Notes: a model not told the origin generated them from the letters alone. Counted from the first letter of the stretch, positions 1-10,221 are shown. The stretch is DNA of 64,000 bases from Fen-1258 sp964441505 (GCA_964441505.1 CAYTUV010000003.1:1-64000), one strand, 5' to 3'. Program-made: numbers and translations.

Positions 1-50
1 TTAGCCTCTTTTAGAGGCGTATTAAAGCCACGTCCTTTGGGCGTGGTTGT
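1..50. mobile_element. Paired hairpins resembling an IS200/IS605-type element end (partial)
   Basis: Two compact hairpins lie side by side: 4-18 (GCCTCT/AGAGGC, loop TTT) and 28-46 (8-bp stem CCACGTCC/GGGCGTGG with one G-T pair, loop TTT). They begin where the TonB receptor reading frame loses similarity to its family. Subterminal hairpins are the hallmark of IS200/IS605 elements, so I infer that an insertion boundary lies near position 50 and that the element continues to the left of the window. No transposase is visible here. A strong terminator pair is the alternative. Confidence 0.4.
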
Positions 51-1882
51 TTACCTACCGCAACCCCGGCAACAAAATCTGTGTATGTTGAGTTGAAATA
101 GATCTGTGCAAGAGATGGTGCACGGAAACCTGTACTTACAGATGCTCTTAAAGCAAGATCATCTGTGATCTTGAATCGAGATGCGAGTTTTGCGTTTACT
201 GTATTTCCGAAATCGCTGTAATTTTCCCAGCGAGCAGCAGCACCTATCATCCACTGAGAAGTAACATCCAATTCTACATCTGCGTAAGCACCAAGGTTAG
301 TGCGCAATTCGCTCAATTCATTTTCTGGACGAAACCCTGGAAAACCTTGTGCACCTCCTGCTCTACCAAGTATGTCTATTTTCTGAACTCTATTATTGAT
401 AACAGAATCGATAACGCCATAATTTTTCCATGATGCTTCTTCGCCTGCGAAGATTTCATAATTCTCAATTCTATATTCCGTACCGAACGCAACATTCAAT
501 CCTTTCAAATATTCTTTGAAGTATCGTGTGAAGTTAAGCGATGTTGTATTTTGTGAAAGTTGAAATCCACCTGCATCAAACCGCGTTGGTGATTTGTCTA
601 AAAGAGAAGCATTCAAAGTTCCATCAACAAAGTAATGAAAACGGTTAACGCCTATTGTGTTGTTGAAATCTAAATCCCACTCACCAAGTTTCGTCTGTAC
701 ACCTGCAGATAAAGACTGATCCTTAATGTTGGATAAAATGTGAGGGTCGAACCCGTTCGGATAAATCTGTGGAATATTACGATCGCTATCGGCTTCGCGT
801 GTCCATGCATATGCATCTGTGTTTCTGTTGTTGAATCCGCCGAATGCATAGAAGGTTGCATCTTTGTTTATGTTGAACCTAGAATTGAAAAATGTTCCGA
901 AGTTTTCAAGACTTGCATCGCCGAACTGTTTGCGGTATATATCATATTGCTTGGGATCTGCAGGTCTGTTAGTATTACCTTTGCGTAAGTAATCTAACGT
1001 AACATTTAAGAAACCATCTTCACCAACTGAAACACCATAATTGCCGCTAAGATTAAATTCTTCTCCGTCGTATTTTCTGTCGTTTCTTATAGAAGCGAAA
1101 TGAGCACCGGAACTTAATCCTCCGCTAAATTCATTAATACTTTTTTTGAGAACAATATTTATAACACCGGCAATTGCATCGGAACCATATTGCGCACTGG
1201 CGCCATCACGCAAAATTTCAACACGATCAATTGCAGAAAGGGGAATAGCATCGAGGTCTGTTCCGGTGTTACCTCTTCCTCTTGAGCCAAACATATTTAT
1301 AAGCGATGATTGATGACGGCGTTTGCCGTTAATAAGGACTAATGTTTGATCCGGTCCTAGTCCGCGCAACGTTGCCGGATCAATATGATCAGCACCGTCT
1401 GCACCTGACTGACGGTTTGAATTAAATGATGGTGCAACATATTGAAGAATTTGATTCATATCGGACTGACCAAAACGAGAAGCAGCATCTTTCAAATCTA
1501 GAACGTCAATTGCCACTGGTGATTCTGTACTCGATCTATTATAGCTGCGCGTCCCTACAACAAATATTTCGGAAAGTTCTAGACCTTCTTGCAAAACAAT
1601 ATCTAATTGTGTCATGCCGGAAGTTTTTATTTCCTGTTTTTTATAACCGACCATGCTGAATACAACAACATCTTCCGGTGAGTTATATCTGAGTGTGTAT
1701 TTGCCGTATTTATCAGAGTGTGTTCCAATTTTGGTCCCCTTCAGAAAAATGTTTACTTCCACCAAAGGATTTCCGTCATTGTCTTTAACCGTTCCGCGTA
1801 ACGTGTTCTGCTGTGAGTATTGTACAGAAGTGAAAATAAAAAGAATTGAAAAAATTGCACAAGTATTTTTTACAAATCCCAT
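11..1882 (-). pseudogene. TonB-dependent receptor, C-terminally truncated
   Basis: Outer-membrane TonB-dependent receptor for energised uptake of an unknown ligand. A signal peptide (about 1-23) is followed by a CarboxypepD_reg-like domain (about 27-100, GTVKDNDGNPLVEVNIFLKG), a plug domain (about 115-245, with RVEILRDGASAQYGSDAIAG), then barrel strands. The start has a clear GGAGG ribosome site. The 623 residues stop shortly after STGFRAPSLAQIYFNS, a point where family members normally continue for some 250-350 more residues. The last about 15 residues (KQPRPKDVALIRL) are encoded by the two-hairpin DNA at 1-50 and do not look like barrel sequence. I read this as a receptor gene broken by an insertion at its 3' part. 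The remainder may lie outside the window. Confidence 0.75.
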
Positions 1883-2030
1883 ATTCGTGCCTCCGTTTAG
1901 TTAAATAATTAGTTGGATACCTAAGTTAGAATTATGCTACTTTCAAATTGAAAGTACAAATTTGTTTGAGGACAAGCAATCAAATATACTTAAACCGGAG
2001 TTACATGCCTTAGATTAGGGGGGAAGAAAG

Positions 2031-3497
2031 TCATTTTAAAATTATCATCTTCTTTGTATCGGTAGATTGATCTGTTTGTAAGGTATAGATATAAACTCCA
2101 CTTGGCAGAGATGTTAAATGGAATGTCTCTACATATTGACCGGCTTGTTGGTATTCGTTTACAAGTACAGCCAATTCACGACCGAGTATATCGTGAATCG
2201 TTAAGGATACATGACTGCTTACTGCCAGCTGATATCTGATAACCGTTTCAGGATTAAATGGATTTGGGTAATTCTGGTGCAATTCAAAATTATAAGGTAT
2301 AGTATTAATCCCGGCCTCAACATTTGTGGGTTGGAAAAATTTTCTCTCAATAAGATCCCACAATTCTGATCTTCCGTTATCATAACCGAGTGCCCATATG
2401 CCTATTCCTTTCAGATTTTTTCCAATTGCCAGATCGTATTTCAGACCAATTGAATTTTCATCATCATACCAAATCTGATTCCACATTGTATCCTGTCCCC
2501 ATCTTAACCAGGGCGTTTTTGAAACCCCATCCAACATTTTTTCCTTAGAAGAATATTGAGGAATAATTTCATTATAGCGGAGAGAAGGTTTAACCCAATT
2601 ATTAACTGTTTTGGTTGAATCAAACGGAGCAACTTTTGTATAAGGATTTTTCGAATTCGTTTTCCAGTAATTCCCATAGTATGGAACACCTAGAATTAAT
2701 TTCTCAGGTGAGACATATTTATAGTCGTCCGTCAATGATTTTGTCAGACTAAAATTATTTCCTGTAAGAGGCGAGGAGGGACCGGTGGTCTCACTCCAAC
2801 TCCCGTAAAAATCGTAACCCATTATAAAAAGATAATCGCATGCTTCGGAAAGACCTTTGAAATCCCATCCGCTAAAATTTGTCCAGGGGGAATCAAAAGA
2901 TATCTCAGCAAGAGGCTTATTAGTTTTGATAAAAGCAGTAAGAGAATTCATGAAGCTGTTTATTATATTTCCTTCGTCACCGATTTTTAAATTTTCAAAA
3001 TCAATATTCACTCCGTCAAATCCGTAAGCTTTTACCTTCGACAAAATGTTATTAAACAGATTCTGTTTTGATGTTTGGTTTGTTAATAATTTATGGATCT
3101 GGCCGCTGGTGAAATTGCTGACTACCATAATCAATTTCACATTATTTGCCTTTGCATTATTTATCAGATCATTCCAGGGCCATGCTTGAGGCTCAATTAA
3201 ATTGCCATCTCCGTCAGTATCAAAGAACGATATTGCGATATGAGTTAGAAGATTAAATCTGATATTTTGATGAGACCCGGCTGCATATTCCCACCATGGC
3301 AGGAATCCGAATACAGTTTTTTTCAGCTTACTGCTGTGGGTTGAATTGTTCTTGTGTACTGAGATTGGAATTGCTGTCTGCTTAATGATTTGAGTATTAC
3401 GAGGATAGAATTGATCATCACTTTGATGAGTTGATTTATTCGCTTGAGCATCGATGGAACATGAAGCCAGCAGTACAAAAAGAATGATCCTCTTCAT
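2031..3497 (-). CDS. Secreted glycoside hydrolase family 18 protein with type IX sorting domain
   Basis: Predicted extracellular GH18 (chitinase-like) hydrolase of 488 residues. I chose the ATG at 3497 because it opens a signal peptide (MKRIILFVLLASCSIDAQA); the frame is open further upstream but that part is not signal-like and overlaps the next gene. The barrel signature DGVNIDFE fits the GH18 DGxxxDxE motif, with the catalytic Glu near residue 168. MGYDFYGSW and the late tryptophan segment GIWALGYDNGR also fit the family. The last about 80 residues carry NYPNPFNPETVIRYQL and end in KKMIILK, the C-terminal sorting domain read by the type IX system. The substrate (chitin, peptidoglycan or glycoprotein glycans) cannot be told from sequence. 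Confidence 0.88.
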   Translation of the reverse strand: MKRIILFVLLASCSIDAQANKSTHQSDDQFYPRNTQIIKQTAIPISVHKNNSTHSSKLKKTVFGFLPWWEYAAGSHQNIRFNLLTHIAISFFDTDGDGNLIEPQAWPWNDLINNAKANNVKLIMVVSNFTSGQIHKLLTNQTSKQNLFNNILSKVKAYGFDGVNIDFENLKIGDEGNIINSFMNSLTAFIKTNKPLAEISFDSPWTNFSGWDFKGLSEACDYLFIMGYDFYGSWSETTGPSSPLTGNNFSLTKSLTDDYKYVSPEKLILGVPYYGNYWKTNSKNPYTKVAPFDSTKTVNNWVKPSLRYNEIIPQYSSKEKMLDGVSKTPWLRWGQDTMWNQIWYDDENSIGLKYDLAIGKNLKGIGIWALGYDNGRSELWDLIERKFFQPTNVEAGINTIPYNFELHQNYPNPFNPETVIRYQLAVSSHVSLTIHDILGRELAVLVNEYQQAGQYVETFHLTSLPSGVYIYTLQTDQSTDTKKMIILK

Positions 3498-3555
3498 ATT
3501 TTCCTTTTCACCGCAGAGACATTTTCTATGAATGCCCAAATAGCTTAACAGCAAT

Positions 3556-4683
3556 CTATATTGCTTTCTTATAACAGCGTCTTCGCTTATGCAGCCTGTT
3601 TTCAAAAAACCGCCATTGAGCCTGAATCTTGGAATTTTCTTCAAGTTCCCGGTTGGTTTCAACACGCTGTATTCTATTCTGCACGTAAACTTTGTGCATC
3701 TCATTCATGAGCATTGCATTTACACCCTTGTTCTGGAGTTCCGGTCGTACTGCTGTCAAATATAAATCAACATCCGGATTATTCTTCATTGCTCTAAGAA
3801 TATGAATGAAACCAAATGGAAATAATTTACCTTTGCTTTTCTGAACCGCGATGGAGAGAGAAGGCATTGTAATTCCAAAAGCGACAACTTTATTGTTTTC
3901 GTCTAGAATTATCGGGACATAATCCGCCTTAATAAATCCGAAATATGCTTTCACGTACATATCAATTTGCTTATCTGTTAATTCAACAAATCCGAAAAGA
4001 TCTTTATATGCCTCATTGATCAAATAAAAAATTTCTCTCGCATAAGGAAGCATCTCTTTAGTTTTCTTCACCTTTAAGATGTGCAGCTTATTTCTTTCTG
4101 CCACCGCCTCGGCGATTCGGGAAACTTTTTCAGGACCGGCGGCATTCGGATCAAACTTAACTGCAAATTCGATCCAGTCTGCATCCTTTTCAAAGCCAAG
4201 TTTTTCAATGTGTTTTGGATAGTATGCGTGATTATATATAGAACCAAAGGTGCTTAACTCATTGAATCCCTCCGTCAGCATTCCTTCGCCGTCAAAATCT
4301 GTAAAGCCAAGAGGACCATGAAGTTTGATCATACCTTTTTCTTTAGCCCATGCTATTACCCGATCAATCAGTGCTCTGGAAATTTCTTCATCATCAACAA
4401 AATCAATCCAACCAAAACGTGCAGATTTCTGATTCCACTTTTCATTGTACTTATGGTTTATTATTCCGGCTATCCTGCCAACTATCCCGCCATTTTTATA
4501 TGCAAGCCAATATTTAGCATCGCAAAAATCAAACGCGGGGTTTTTTTCTTTACTAAGAGTTTTGATTTCATCAAATATTAGCGGGGGGACCCAATATCTG
4601 TTATCTTTATAGAGTGAGAATGGAAAGCGAATAAATTTTTTCAACTCGCCTTTAGAATTTACTTCCTTTAATATGATGTTCAT
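3556..4683 (-). CDS. GNAT-like acyltransferase-fold protein
   Basis: A 375-residue cytosolic protein with no signal peptide. It resembles the conserved GNAT-related family of about 370-380 residues found in Bacteroidota, with an N-terminal segment FPFSLYKDNRYWVPPL, a central HGPLGFTDFDGEGML and a C-terminal acetyltransferase-like part (YLTAVRPELQNKGVNAMLMNEM) ending in the usual basic RLHKRRRCYKKAI. The QNKGVNAML stretch occupies the place of the acetyl-CoA-binding loop. The acceptor is unknown. The gene reads in the same direction as the GH18 gene 58 bases downstream, but nothing ties their functions together. Confidence 0.7.
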   Translation of the reverse strand: MNIILKEVNSKGELKKFIRFPFSLYKDNRYWVPPLIFDEIKTLSKEKNPAFDFCDAKYWLAYKNGGIVGRIAGIINHKYNEKWNQKSARFGWIDFVDDEEISRALIDRVIAWAKEKGMIKLHGPLGFTDFDGEGMLTEGFNELSTFGSIYNHAYYPKHIEKLGFEKDADWIEFAVKFDPNAAGPEKVSRIAEAVAERNKLHILKVKKTKEMLPYAREIFYLINEAYKDLFGFVELTDKQIDMYVKAYFGFIKADYVPIILDENNKVVAFGITMPSLSIAVQKSKGKLFPFGFIHILRAMKNNPDVDLYLTAVRPELQNKGVNAMLMNEMHKVYVQNRIQRVETNRELEENSKIQAQWRFFENRLHKRRRCYKKAI

Positions 4684-4753
4684 TCATTGGCTCTCGGTTA
4701 ATGAGTTAACTCACGGCTAAATATAAACATTTACAGCAAATTTTTTACGACCG

Positions 4754-4870
4754 GAAATGAAAAAGAGGCTGTCTCAAAAGTAATTTTTACCGATAAAAAG
4801 TTGTGTTTTTAAAACGAAATCAAATCCAACAATATCGATTTTGATGCTTATGAGACAGCCTCTTCATTTC
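4754..4870. repeat. Short element with terminal inverted repeats (copy 1)
   Basis: Inverted repeats GAGGCTGTCTCA at 4765-4776 and TGAGACAGCCTC at 4851-4862 extend outward to GAAATG/CATTTC and enclose about 75 bases without coding potential. A related element with GAGGTCGTCTCAAAAG ends lies at 26803-26940. The left copy carries the same GTCTCAAAAG end. It may act as a terminator between the genes on either side, but the shared ends at two loci suggest a dispersed MITE-like repeat. Confidence 0.6.
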
Positions 4871-4885
4871 TAACTGCATCGAAAA

Positions 4886-7480
4886 TTATAATTCGTCGTA
4901 ACCTTCTTCTATTCTTCTTTGTTTTTCCTGATCCATCATTCTGCTCTTTGTATCGACCAAACGGTAGGAAATACCTACGTTTATTGTACGTGAATCGAAA
5001 GATCTGTTATTGATCATGAAATAATTCAATCCGGTGGTTTCAGTATTGAACTTACGTGTGTTGAACAAATCTGAAATACGCATCGTAACAGATAATCTTC
5101 CGTCCATGAAATCTTTTCTAACCATAAGATCCATCGAATACATTTCTTTCATTTTGGTTTGAGCTGCAGAACCGCCGAAGAACATACCGCCTCCTCCGCC
5201 CATATCACCGCCGCCTCTTCCGCCTCCGCCGCCAAATCCACCGCCACCACCTGTACTAAGCTGTATTGTAGGGGAGGTGTATATAAACATCATTTGTACA
5301 ATCAATCCATCGGATACTGTCGTAATGGAACTCAGGCGTGCCATCCAGCTGTTGCTTGAATTGGTTCCGCCGAGTGTTCCTAAATCATCAACACTATTGT
5401 TAAAATAAGAGACGCTTCCGTTCAGCCGCATCCATTCGGTAACAGGAGAGTTTCCTATCAATTCAACACCGTACGATTTTCCTTTAGATATATTCTGGAA
5501 TGTTGAATATGAAACTCCGTTAGGTAAAAGTGTGCTTATAGTGCTGATCAAATTAGTACTCAATTTGTAGAATACATTTGTAACCAGTGAAGACTTACCT
5601 AATGTTTTTGTATAACCAAGTTCTAATGAATTATGAAACTGCGGTCTAAGATCCGGATTGCCCTTAAATACGTTCAATGAATCGGAGCGATCTTCGTATG
5701 GATTAAGCTGTCTGTTCTGTGGACGATCGATTCTTCTGCTGTAGCTTAATTGAATTTCATCCAGTTCATTAAAATTGTAACGCAGATGAAGCGTAGGATA
5801 TATTTCAAAATAATTGCTTTCATAAGTCTGACCTGTAACAAAGCTTTCTCCTTTGATCATCACTTGTTCGGCACGAAGACCAATCTGAGTTGTGAAACTG
5901 CCGAGTGAGTTTGAGAAGATTCCATATAAAGCATGTACTTGTTCTTTATAATCATAATTATTGTTAATCAGATTGCTTGCGCCGTAAGATTGAGTAACCG
6001 GATTCCAGAGAAGGTAATCGTTTCCCATTATTAAATCTTTGATCTGGCTTCTCAATCCGCCTTCAAGTCTTCCCCATCCGCCTAACGGTTGAACATAATT
6101 AGATTGAATCAACCAGAGTTTATTAGTATTGTCGGATAAAGACTTTTGAATTGATGTTGACTGATTAGGGTATGAATAATTCTGTGTAATCTTTGAATTA
6201 CTGCTCATTGAACTTTGTGAATACATTATATCTGCAGTCAGTTCCTGATTTCTGTTTTCATAAGTTTTTTTATAACTCAGTGTGTAGTTGCCGGAACTGT
6301 TATCACGTATTCCCTCGGTGATCCGGCTGAACTGACTCTGGGTAAGAGCGCCAACCAGATTTAGATTGCCGTTATAACTTTTGTTGTCAAATGCCCCGAA
6401 CCTGAACTGAGTTGAAAGAGTGACAAATTCTTTCTCTGCTAAATAATAGTCAGCGCCTAAATTTATACTATGATTATTCATCGAATTCTGAGAATTGGAA
6501 TTCTGGTCCAGCGTTGAAGTTATGTCTCCTGTCGGTGAAGGAAATGTTGACGTACGCAGTGAAGAGCCGCCGCCGTTCATGTTAAAAAATCTGCCGTCAT
6601 AACTCGAGAAAATATTAAAATCGTCACCGCGTAAATTCATATTTAATGATGTGTTGTATCTTCCCTTCGTTCCGGCATTTCCCATCAGCGTCCCGTTAAC
6701 ACCAAGATTCGATTTCTTTTTCAGGATAATGTTGATTATACCGCCTGTACCTTCTGGATCATATTTTGCGGAAGGATTTGTAACAATCTCTATCGATTCT
6801 ATCTGGCTTGCAGGTATCTGCGAAAGAACATCCGACCCGCTGAAGCCAGCCAACGCGGCGGGACGTCCATCAACAAGAACGTTAATATTCGAATTTCCTC
6901 TGACAGCAACTCCACCGTCAGCGTCGACTGTTACAGATGGTACATTCTGCATAACATCAACAGCGGTACCGCCGGATTGAGCCATGTTCTGATCAACATT
7001 ATAAACTTTTTTATCAAGGTTTGCTGTCAAAGCATCTCTCTGCCCCTGAACAACAACCTCATTCATATTAACATTTTTGGAGTTTAGTTTTATAACACCA
7101 AAATTGGATTCCGGTTTATTCGGCATAACTATCAGAGAGTCGAATCTCTTTGTTGCGTAACCGATATAAGATACTTTCATGAAGTATCTGCCCGGCATCA
7201 TTTTGGAAATTTCAAATTTACCTTTGTCGTTTGTTACAGATCCATATGCTACAGTTGAGTCTCTCCATTTATATACAACTATGTTGGCATATTCTATTGC
7301 TTCAGAAGTTTTTGAGTCAACTACCGAACCATATATTCTCCCAGCTTGCATCATGGAAGGATCGAATCCTCTTCCCTGACCTCGCATATTTTGAGGCATA
7401 TTCTGAGCTGAAATAGCGAGTGTTGCGGTTAGAAGGATGACGAGAACTAAGAATTTTGTTAAAACCGAGAAATACTTCAT
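4886..7480 (-). CDS. TonB-type outer-membrane beta-barrel receptor
   Basis: Outer-membrane receptor of the outer-membrane beta-barrel family (CarboxypepD_reg plus plug plus barrel), 864 residues from the ATG at 7480, which opens a signal peptide (MKYFSVLTKFLVLVILLTA). The regulatory-like domain is about 35-125 (GSVVDSKTSEAIEYANIVVY) and the plug region holds VRGNSNINVLVDGRPAAL and SIEIVTNPSAKYDPEGTGGIINIILKK. The barrel ends in ISYRLVDTKSRM followed by a short charged tail. A glycine-rich loop (GGGGGFGGGG, then GGGDMGGGGG) lies near residue 760, probably an extracellular loop. Receptors of this type take up peptides, siderophores or glycans; the ligand here is unknown. Confidence 0.85.
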   Translation of the reverse strand: MKYFSVLTKFLVLVILLTATLAISAQNMPQNMRGQGRGFDPSMMQAGRIYGSVVDSKTSEAIEYANIVVYKWRDSTVAYGSVTNDKGKFEISKMMPGRYFMKVSYIGYATKRFDSLIVMPNKPESNFGVIKLNSKNVNMNEVVVQGQRDALTANLDKKVYNVDQNMAQSGGTAVDVMQNVPSVTVDADGGVAVRGNSNINVLVDGRPAALAGFSGSDVLSQIPASQIESIEIVTNPSAKYDPEGTGGIINIILKKKSNLGVNGTLMGNAGTKGRYNTSLNMNLRGDDFNIFSSYDGRFFNMNGGGSSLRTSTFPSPTGDITSTLDQNSNSQNSMNNHSINLGADYYLAEKEFVTLSTQFRFGAFDNKSYNGNLNLVGALTQSQFSRITEGIRDNSSGNYTLSYKKTYENRNQELTADIMYSQSSMSSNSKITQNYSYPNQSTSIQKSLSDNTNKLWLIQSNYVQPLGGWGRLEGGLRSQIKDLIMGNDYLLWNPVTQSYGASNLINNNYDYKEQVHALYGIFSNSLGSFTTQIGLRAEQVMIKGESFVTGQTYESNYFEIYPTLHLRYNFNELDEIQLSYSRRIDRPQNRQLNPYEDRSDSLNVFKGNPDLRPQFHNSLELGYTKTLGKSSLVTNVFYKLSTNLISTISTLLPNGVSYSTFQNISKGKSYGVELIGNSPVTEWMRLNGSVSYFNNSVDDLGTLGGTNSSNSWMARLSSITTVSDGLIVQMMFIYTSPTIQLSTGGGGGFGGGGGRGGGDMGGGGGMFFGGSAAQTKMKEMYSMDLMVRKDFMDGRLSVTMRISDLFNTRKFNTETTGLNYFMINNRSFDSRTINVGISYRLVDTKSRMMDQEKQRRIEEGYDEL

Positions 7481-7534
7481 TTTTTTTCCATTCTTTGAAT
7501 TAATAAAACTTGTTGTATAAAATGAACACTGCAA

Positions 7535-7852
7535 TTTTATAAAAGGTTTAATTTAGATGTGCTGATATAGGGTGAAGTTGATCTTATTTAACAATTTTTA
7601 ACCAAAAAACATAAATAAGTTCAAAAGAATGTTCATGCAATTAAGAGAACCTCATATGAAGTCAAAAATATTCGGAATGCAGATTGACAAATAGTAATAT
7701 GCTCACACTTCGATTGGCTCGACTTCGCTCACCACATGTCCGCTCGGTCTGACAGCATCTAGTCAAGTCATTTCATGCGGAGACATACAAAAGGTCATTT
7801 CGAGTGGGGACATGCAAAAGGTCATTTCGAGCGAAGTCGAGAAATACGGATG
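7535..7852. repeat. Intergenic region with dispersed TTCGAGCGAAGTCGA-type repeats
   Basis: No gene seen. Between about 7700 and 7850 there are several copies or fragments of a motif around TCATTTCGAGCGAAGTCGAG, repeated as GGTCATTTCGAG at about 7794 and 7820. The same motif recurs at about 26827-26848 and, altered, at about 38137-38155. The core TCGA...TCGA is self-complementary. I treat it as a dispersed intergenic repeat of unknown role. Confidence 0.6.
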
Positions 7853-7932
7853 AAAAAAAGACGCACTGATGATGTGTCTCTTAATTCTATCTGGAGAAAT
7901 TCCAGCGGCCTACGGAAGGCCGGGGCGTCTTT
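7853..7932 (-). terminator. Branched terminator-like structure
   Basis: Read on the minus strand, AAAGACGC (7932-7925) pairs with GCGTCTTT (7864-7857), which is followed by a T run. The enclosed segment can form two more perfect hairpins: CTGGA...TCCAG at 7891-7905 and GGCC...GGCC near 7908-7921. The position just after the stop of the gene at 7945-9267 fits a Rho-independent terminator for that gene. The branched shape is more elaborate than usual. Confidence 0.55.
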
Positions 7933-7944
7933 ACGGTTATAAAA

Positions 7945-9267
7945 TTATTTTACCAACAGGAATTTCTTTACATCAACAAATTTCCCAGCTTCCAGTTTAT
8001 AGAAATATGTTCCGCTTGGTAAATTGCTTCCGTTAAAAATAACCTGATAATGCCCCGCTTCCTGAGATTCGTTTACTAATTCCGCTTCCATCTGTGCGAG
8101 CATATTATATACTCTCAGTTTTACATTTGATCTTTGCGGAATTGTGTAGCTGATCTTTGTAGAAGGATTAAACGGATTGGGATAGTTTTGTTCCAGCTCG
8201 AATGTTGTTACATCTTCAAACACTGCGGTGACTTCATCTGAATACTCGAACTTGCCGTCGAAGTCGATTTGTTTGAGACGGTACTTAAATTCTTTCCTAC
8301 CGAATGGTTCATCTGTGAATGAATATTTTTTGGGTGAGTTGCTGTTTCCGTGTCCATTAACAAAACCAATCTTAGACCAGCCATTAGCATTTAGCTCTTT
8401 GCTGTTAGCTAAAAGCTGATTACTAACAGCTAACCGCTGAACTTCAAATCCATAATTATTTACTTCCGTTGCCGTCTGCCAGTAGAGTTTTACTTTCTTA
8501 CCAACAATATTTCTTGTGAATGATGTGAGTTCTACAGGGAGAGGTGCTTGAGACCAAGATGTAGCAACACGAATACCATCTATTTTAGCTGAATGGGCAA
8601 CTATGCCTTGTCTAATTGATATTGTACTTATGGAAGATGCATCTGTCGTTGCTGCTGTAATATTTGGAATGGTGGCAGTTCCAGCATCATCTTCAGTCGA
8701 AGGAACACCAGAGCTAATCACCCACAAATCAGTTCTGTCATCCTGAGCGGAACTATTAAAAGTATATTTCAAAACAACAAGATAGGTTGTATTAAATACA
8801 TAATTATTGTTACTAAATGTAGCTGATTCCGACGATTTCGCTAAACCAAATCTCAGATTCACACTATCCTTTCTGATGTATAATTTACAATAATGTGTAC
8901 CTGTCGATCCAAAGTGAAGTATATATTCACCGGCTGTGGTAGAAGTAGCAGAAAATACATTAACCAAAGCAGAGAGATAGATACTTCCTGAAGATTGTGA
9001 TGTAAAAGCTCGATTATTATCTCCCGTTCTTGAATTACTTATTGATGCGGCACCTCCAATACCAGAAGAGACATAACCTAAATATGACAAACCGCTTGAG
9101 ATATATTGCACATCTAAGGTTCCGGTACCGCCACTGTGATTAGACCAAACATTACTGCTAGCAGTAACAAGGTCCGTTTCTGTACTGCCATAATCAAAAT
9201 TTTCTTCAATAAGTTGTGCAAATAGTGTTGAATTAATTATAAAGAAAAATAGTATCAATCTTTTCAT
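7945..9267 (-). CDS. Secreted protein of unknown function with type IX sorting domain
   Basis: A 440-residue exported protein. I place the start at the ATG at 9267, five bases after a GAGG ribosome site, rather than the GTG two codons earlier. The signal peptide is MKRLILFFFIINSTLFAQ. The body is rich in Ser, Thr and Gly with no catalytic motif that I recognise; about 20-240 has a beta-sandwich feel. Then comes the linker common in these secreted proteins (PLPVELTSFTRNIVGKKVKL, with WQTATEVNNYGFEVQR) and a sorting domain from FELEQNYPNPFNPSTKISY to KKFLLVK. Probably a cell-surface or released protein. Function unknown. Confidence 0.8.
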   Translation of the reverse strand: MKRLILFFFIINSTLFAQLIEENFDYGSTETDLVTASSNVWSNHSGGTGTLDVQYISSGLSYLGYVSSGIGGAASISNSRTGDNNRAFTSQSSGSIYLSALVNVFSATSTTAGEYILHFGSTGTHYCKLYIRKDSVNLRFGLAKSSESATFSNNNYVFNTTYLVVLKYTFNSSAQDDRTDLWVISSGVPSTEDDAGTATIPNITAATTDASSISTISIRQGIVAHSAKIDGIRVATSWSQAPLPVELTSFTRNIVGKKVKLYWQTATEVNNYGFEVQRLAVSNQLLANSKELNANGWSKIGFVNGHGNSNSPKKYSFTDEPFGRKEFKYRLKQIDFDGKFEYSDEVTAVFEDVTTFELEQNYPNPFNPSTKISYTIPQRSNVKLRVYNMLAQMEAELVNESQEAGHYQVIFNGSNLPSGTYFYKLEAGKFVDVKKFLLVK

Positions 9268-9426
9268 ACACACCTCGTAAGAAAAGTTTATTTCATACGC
9301 TATACTGAGGAGGGATTTTTATCTTGAGTCAAGATAAAAAATTTCCATTAAAAAGTAATTTGAATTTTTTATCAACTAATTCTGTTTACAATGTATTCAG
9401 ACCAAATGACTTATAAAGGAAGAGCT

Positions 9427-10113
9427 ATGAAAGCATTTCTAAATTTATCTCTCTTATCATTGTTACTTTTTCTTGGTTGTAATTCGAATTCAAGAAATAA
9501 TTACTCTGCTCAAGAAGCAAGCCTGCCTGCCGATAAAGCCGGCTCAAAAAATAATATTGAGGATAAAATGATGGATCAAAACAACTATCAAGTGGCGACA
9601 TTCGCAGCAGGATGTTTCTGGTGCACCGAAGCGGTATTTCAAAGATTGAAAGGTGTTGTAAAAGTTGAGAGCGGTTACAGCGGTGGTTCGGTTCCAAATC
9701 CGACCTACGAGGCAGTCTGTACGGGACAAACCGGGCATGCGGAATGCACTCAGATAACTTACGATCCGAAAATAATTTCTTATACGCAGCTTCTTGAAGT
9801 ATTCTGGAAGACACATGACCCGACCACACTTAACCGCCAGGGCAACGATTCCGGTACGCAATACCGTTCAGCAATTTTTTATCATGACAATGAACAGAAA
9901 CAGCTTGCCGAGAAATGCAAACATGAGCTTGACTCTGCAAAGATTTGGAACGATCCGATCGTAACGGAGATCAGTCAATTAAAGAAATTTTACAAAGCGG
10001 AAGATTATCATCAGAACTATTACAACAAGAATGGAAATCAACCTTACTGCAGTTTTGTAATTACACCGAAGATAGAGAAGTTTAAAAAAATATTTGCGGA
10101 TAAATTAAAATAA
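9427..10113 (+). CDS. msrA: Peptide methionine-S-sulfoxide reductase, lipoprotein form
   Basis: Reduces methionine-S-sulfoxide in oxidised proteins. The start at 9427 follows a GGAAG ribosome site and opens a lipoprotein signal (MKAFLNLSLLSLLLFLGC, lipobox Cys at residue 18), so the enzyme is probably anchored in the periplasm or outer membrane. After a linker of about 35 residues the MsrA domain begins (VATFAAGCFWCTEAVFQRLK) with the catalytic Cys in GCFWC. It continues through YSGGSVPNPTYEAVCTGQTG and ends in QPYCSFVITPKIEKF with a possible resolving Cys. There is no MsrB domain or neighbour in the window. It appears to be a single-gene unit. Confidence 0.92.
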   Translation: MKAFLNLSLLSLLLFLGCNSNSRNNYSAQEASLPADKAGSKNNIEDKMMDQNNYQVATFAAGCFWCTEAVFQRLKGVVKVESGYSGGSVPNPTYEAVCTGQTGHAECTQITYDPKIISYTQLLEVFWKTHDPTTLNRQGNDSGTQYRSAIFYHDNEQKQLAEKCKHELDSAKIWNDPIVTEISQLKKFYKAEDYHQNYYNKNGNQPYCSFVITPKIEKFKKIFADKLK

Positions 10114-10221
10114 ATATTTCTTGGCGTTGCTTTGTGTCTTTGTGGCAAGAAGGAATCTCTCACCACAAAGGCACTAAAAACACAATGGTTCACAAAGGAA
10201 TTTAAGACATCGTCACGCACA

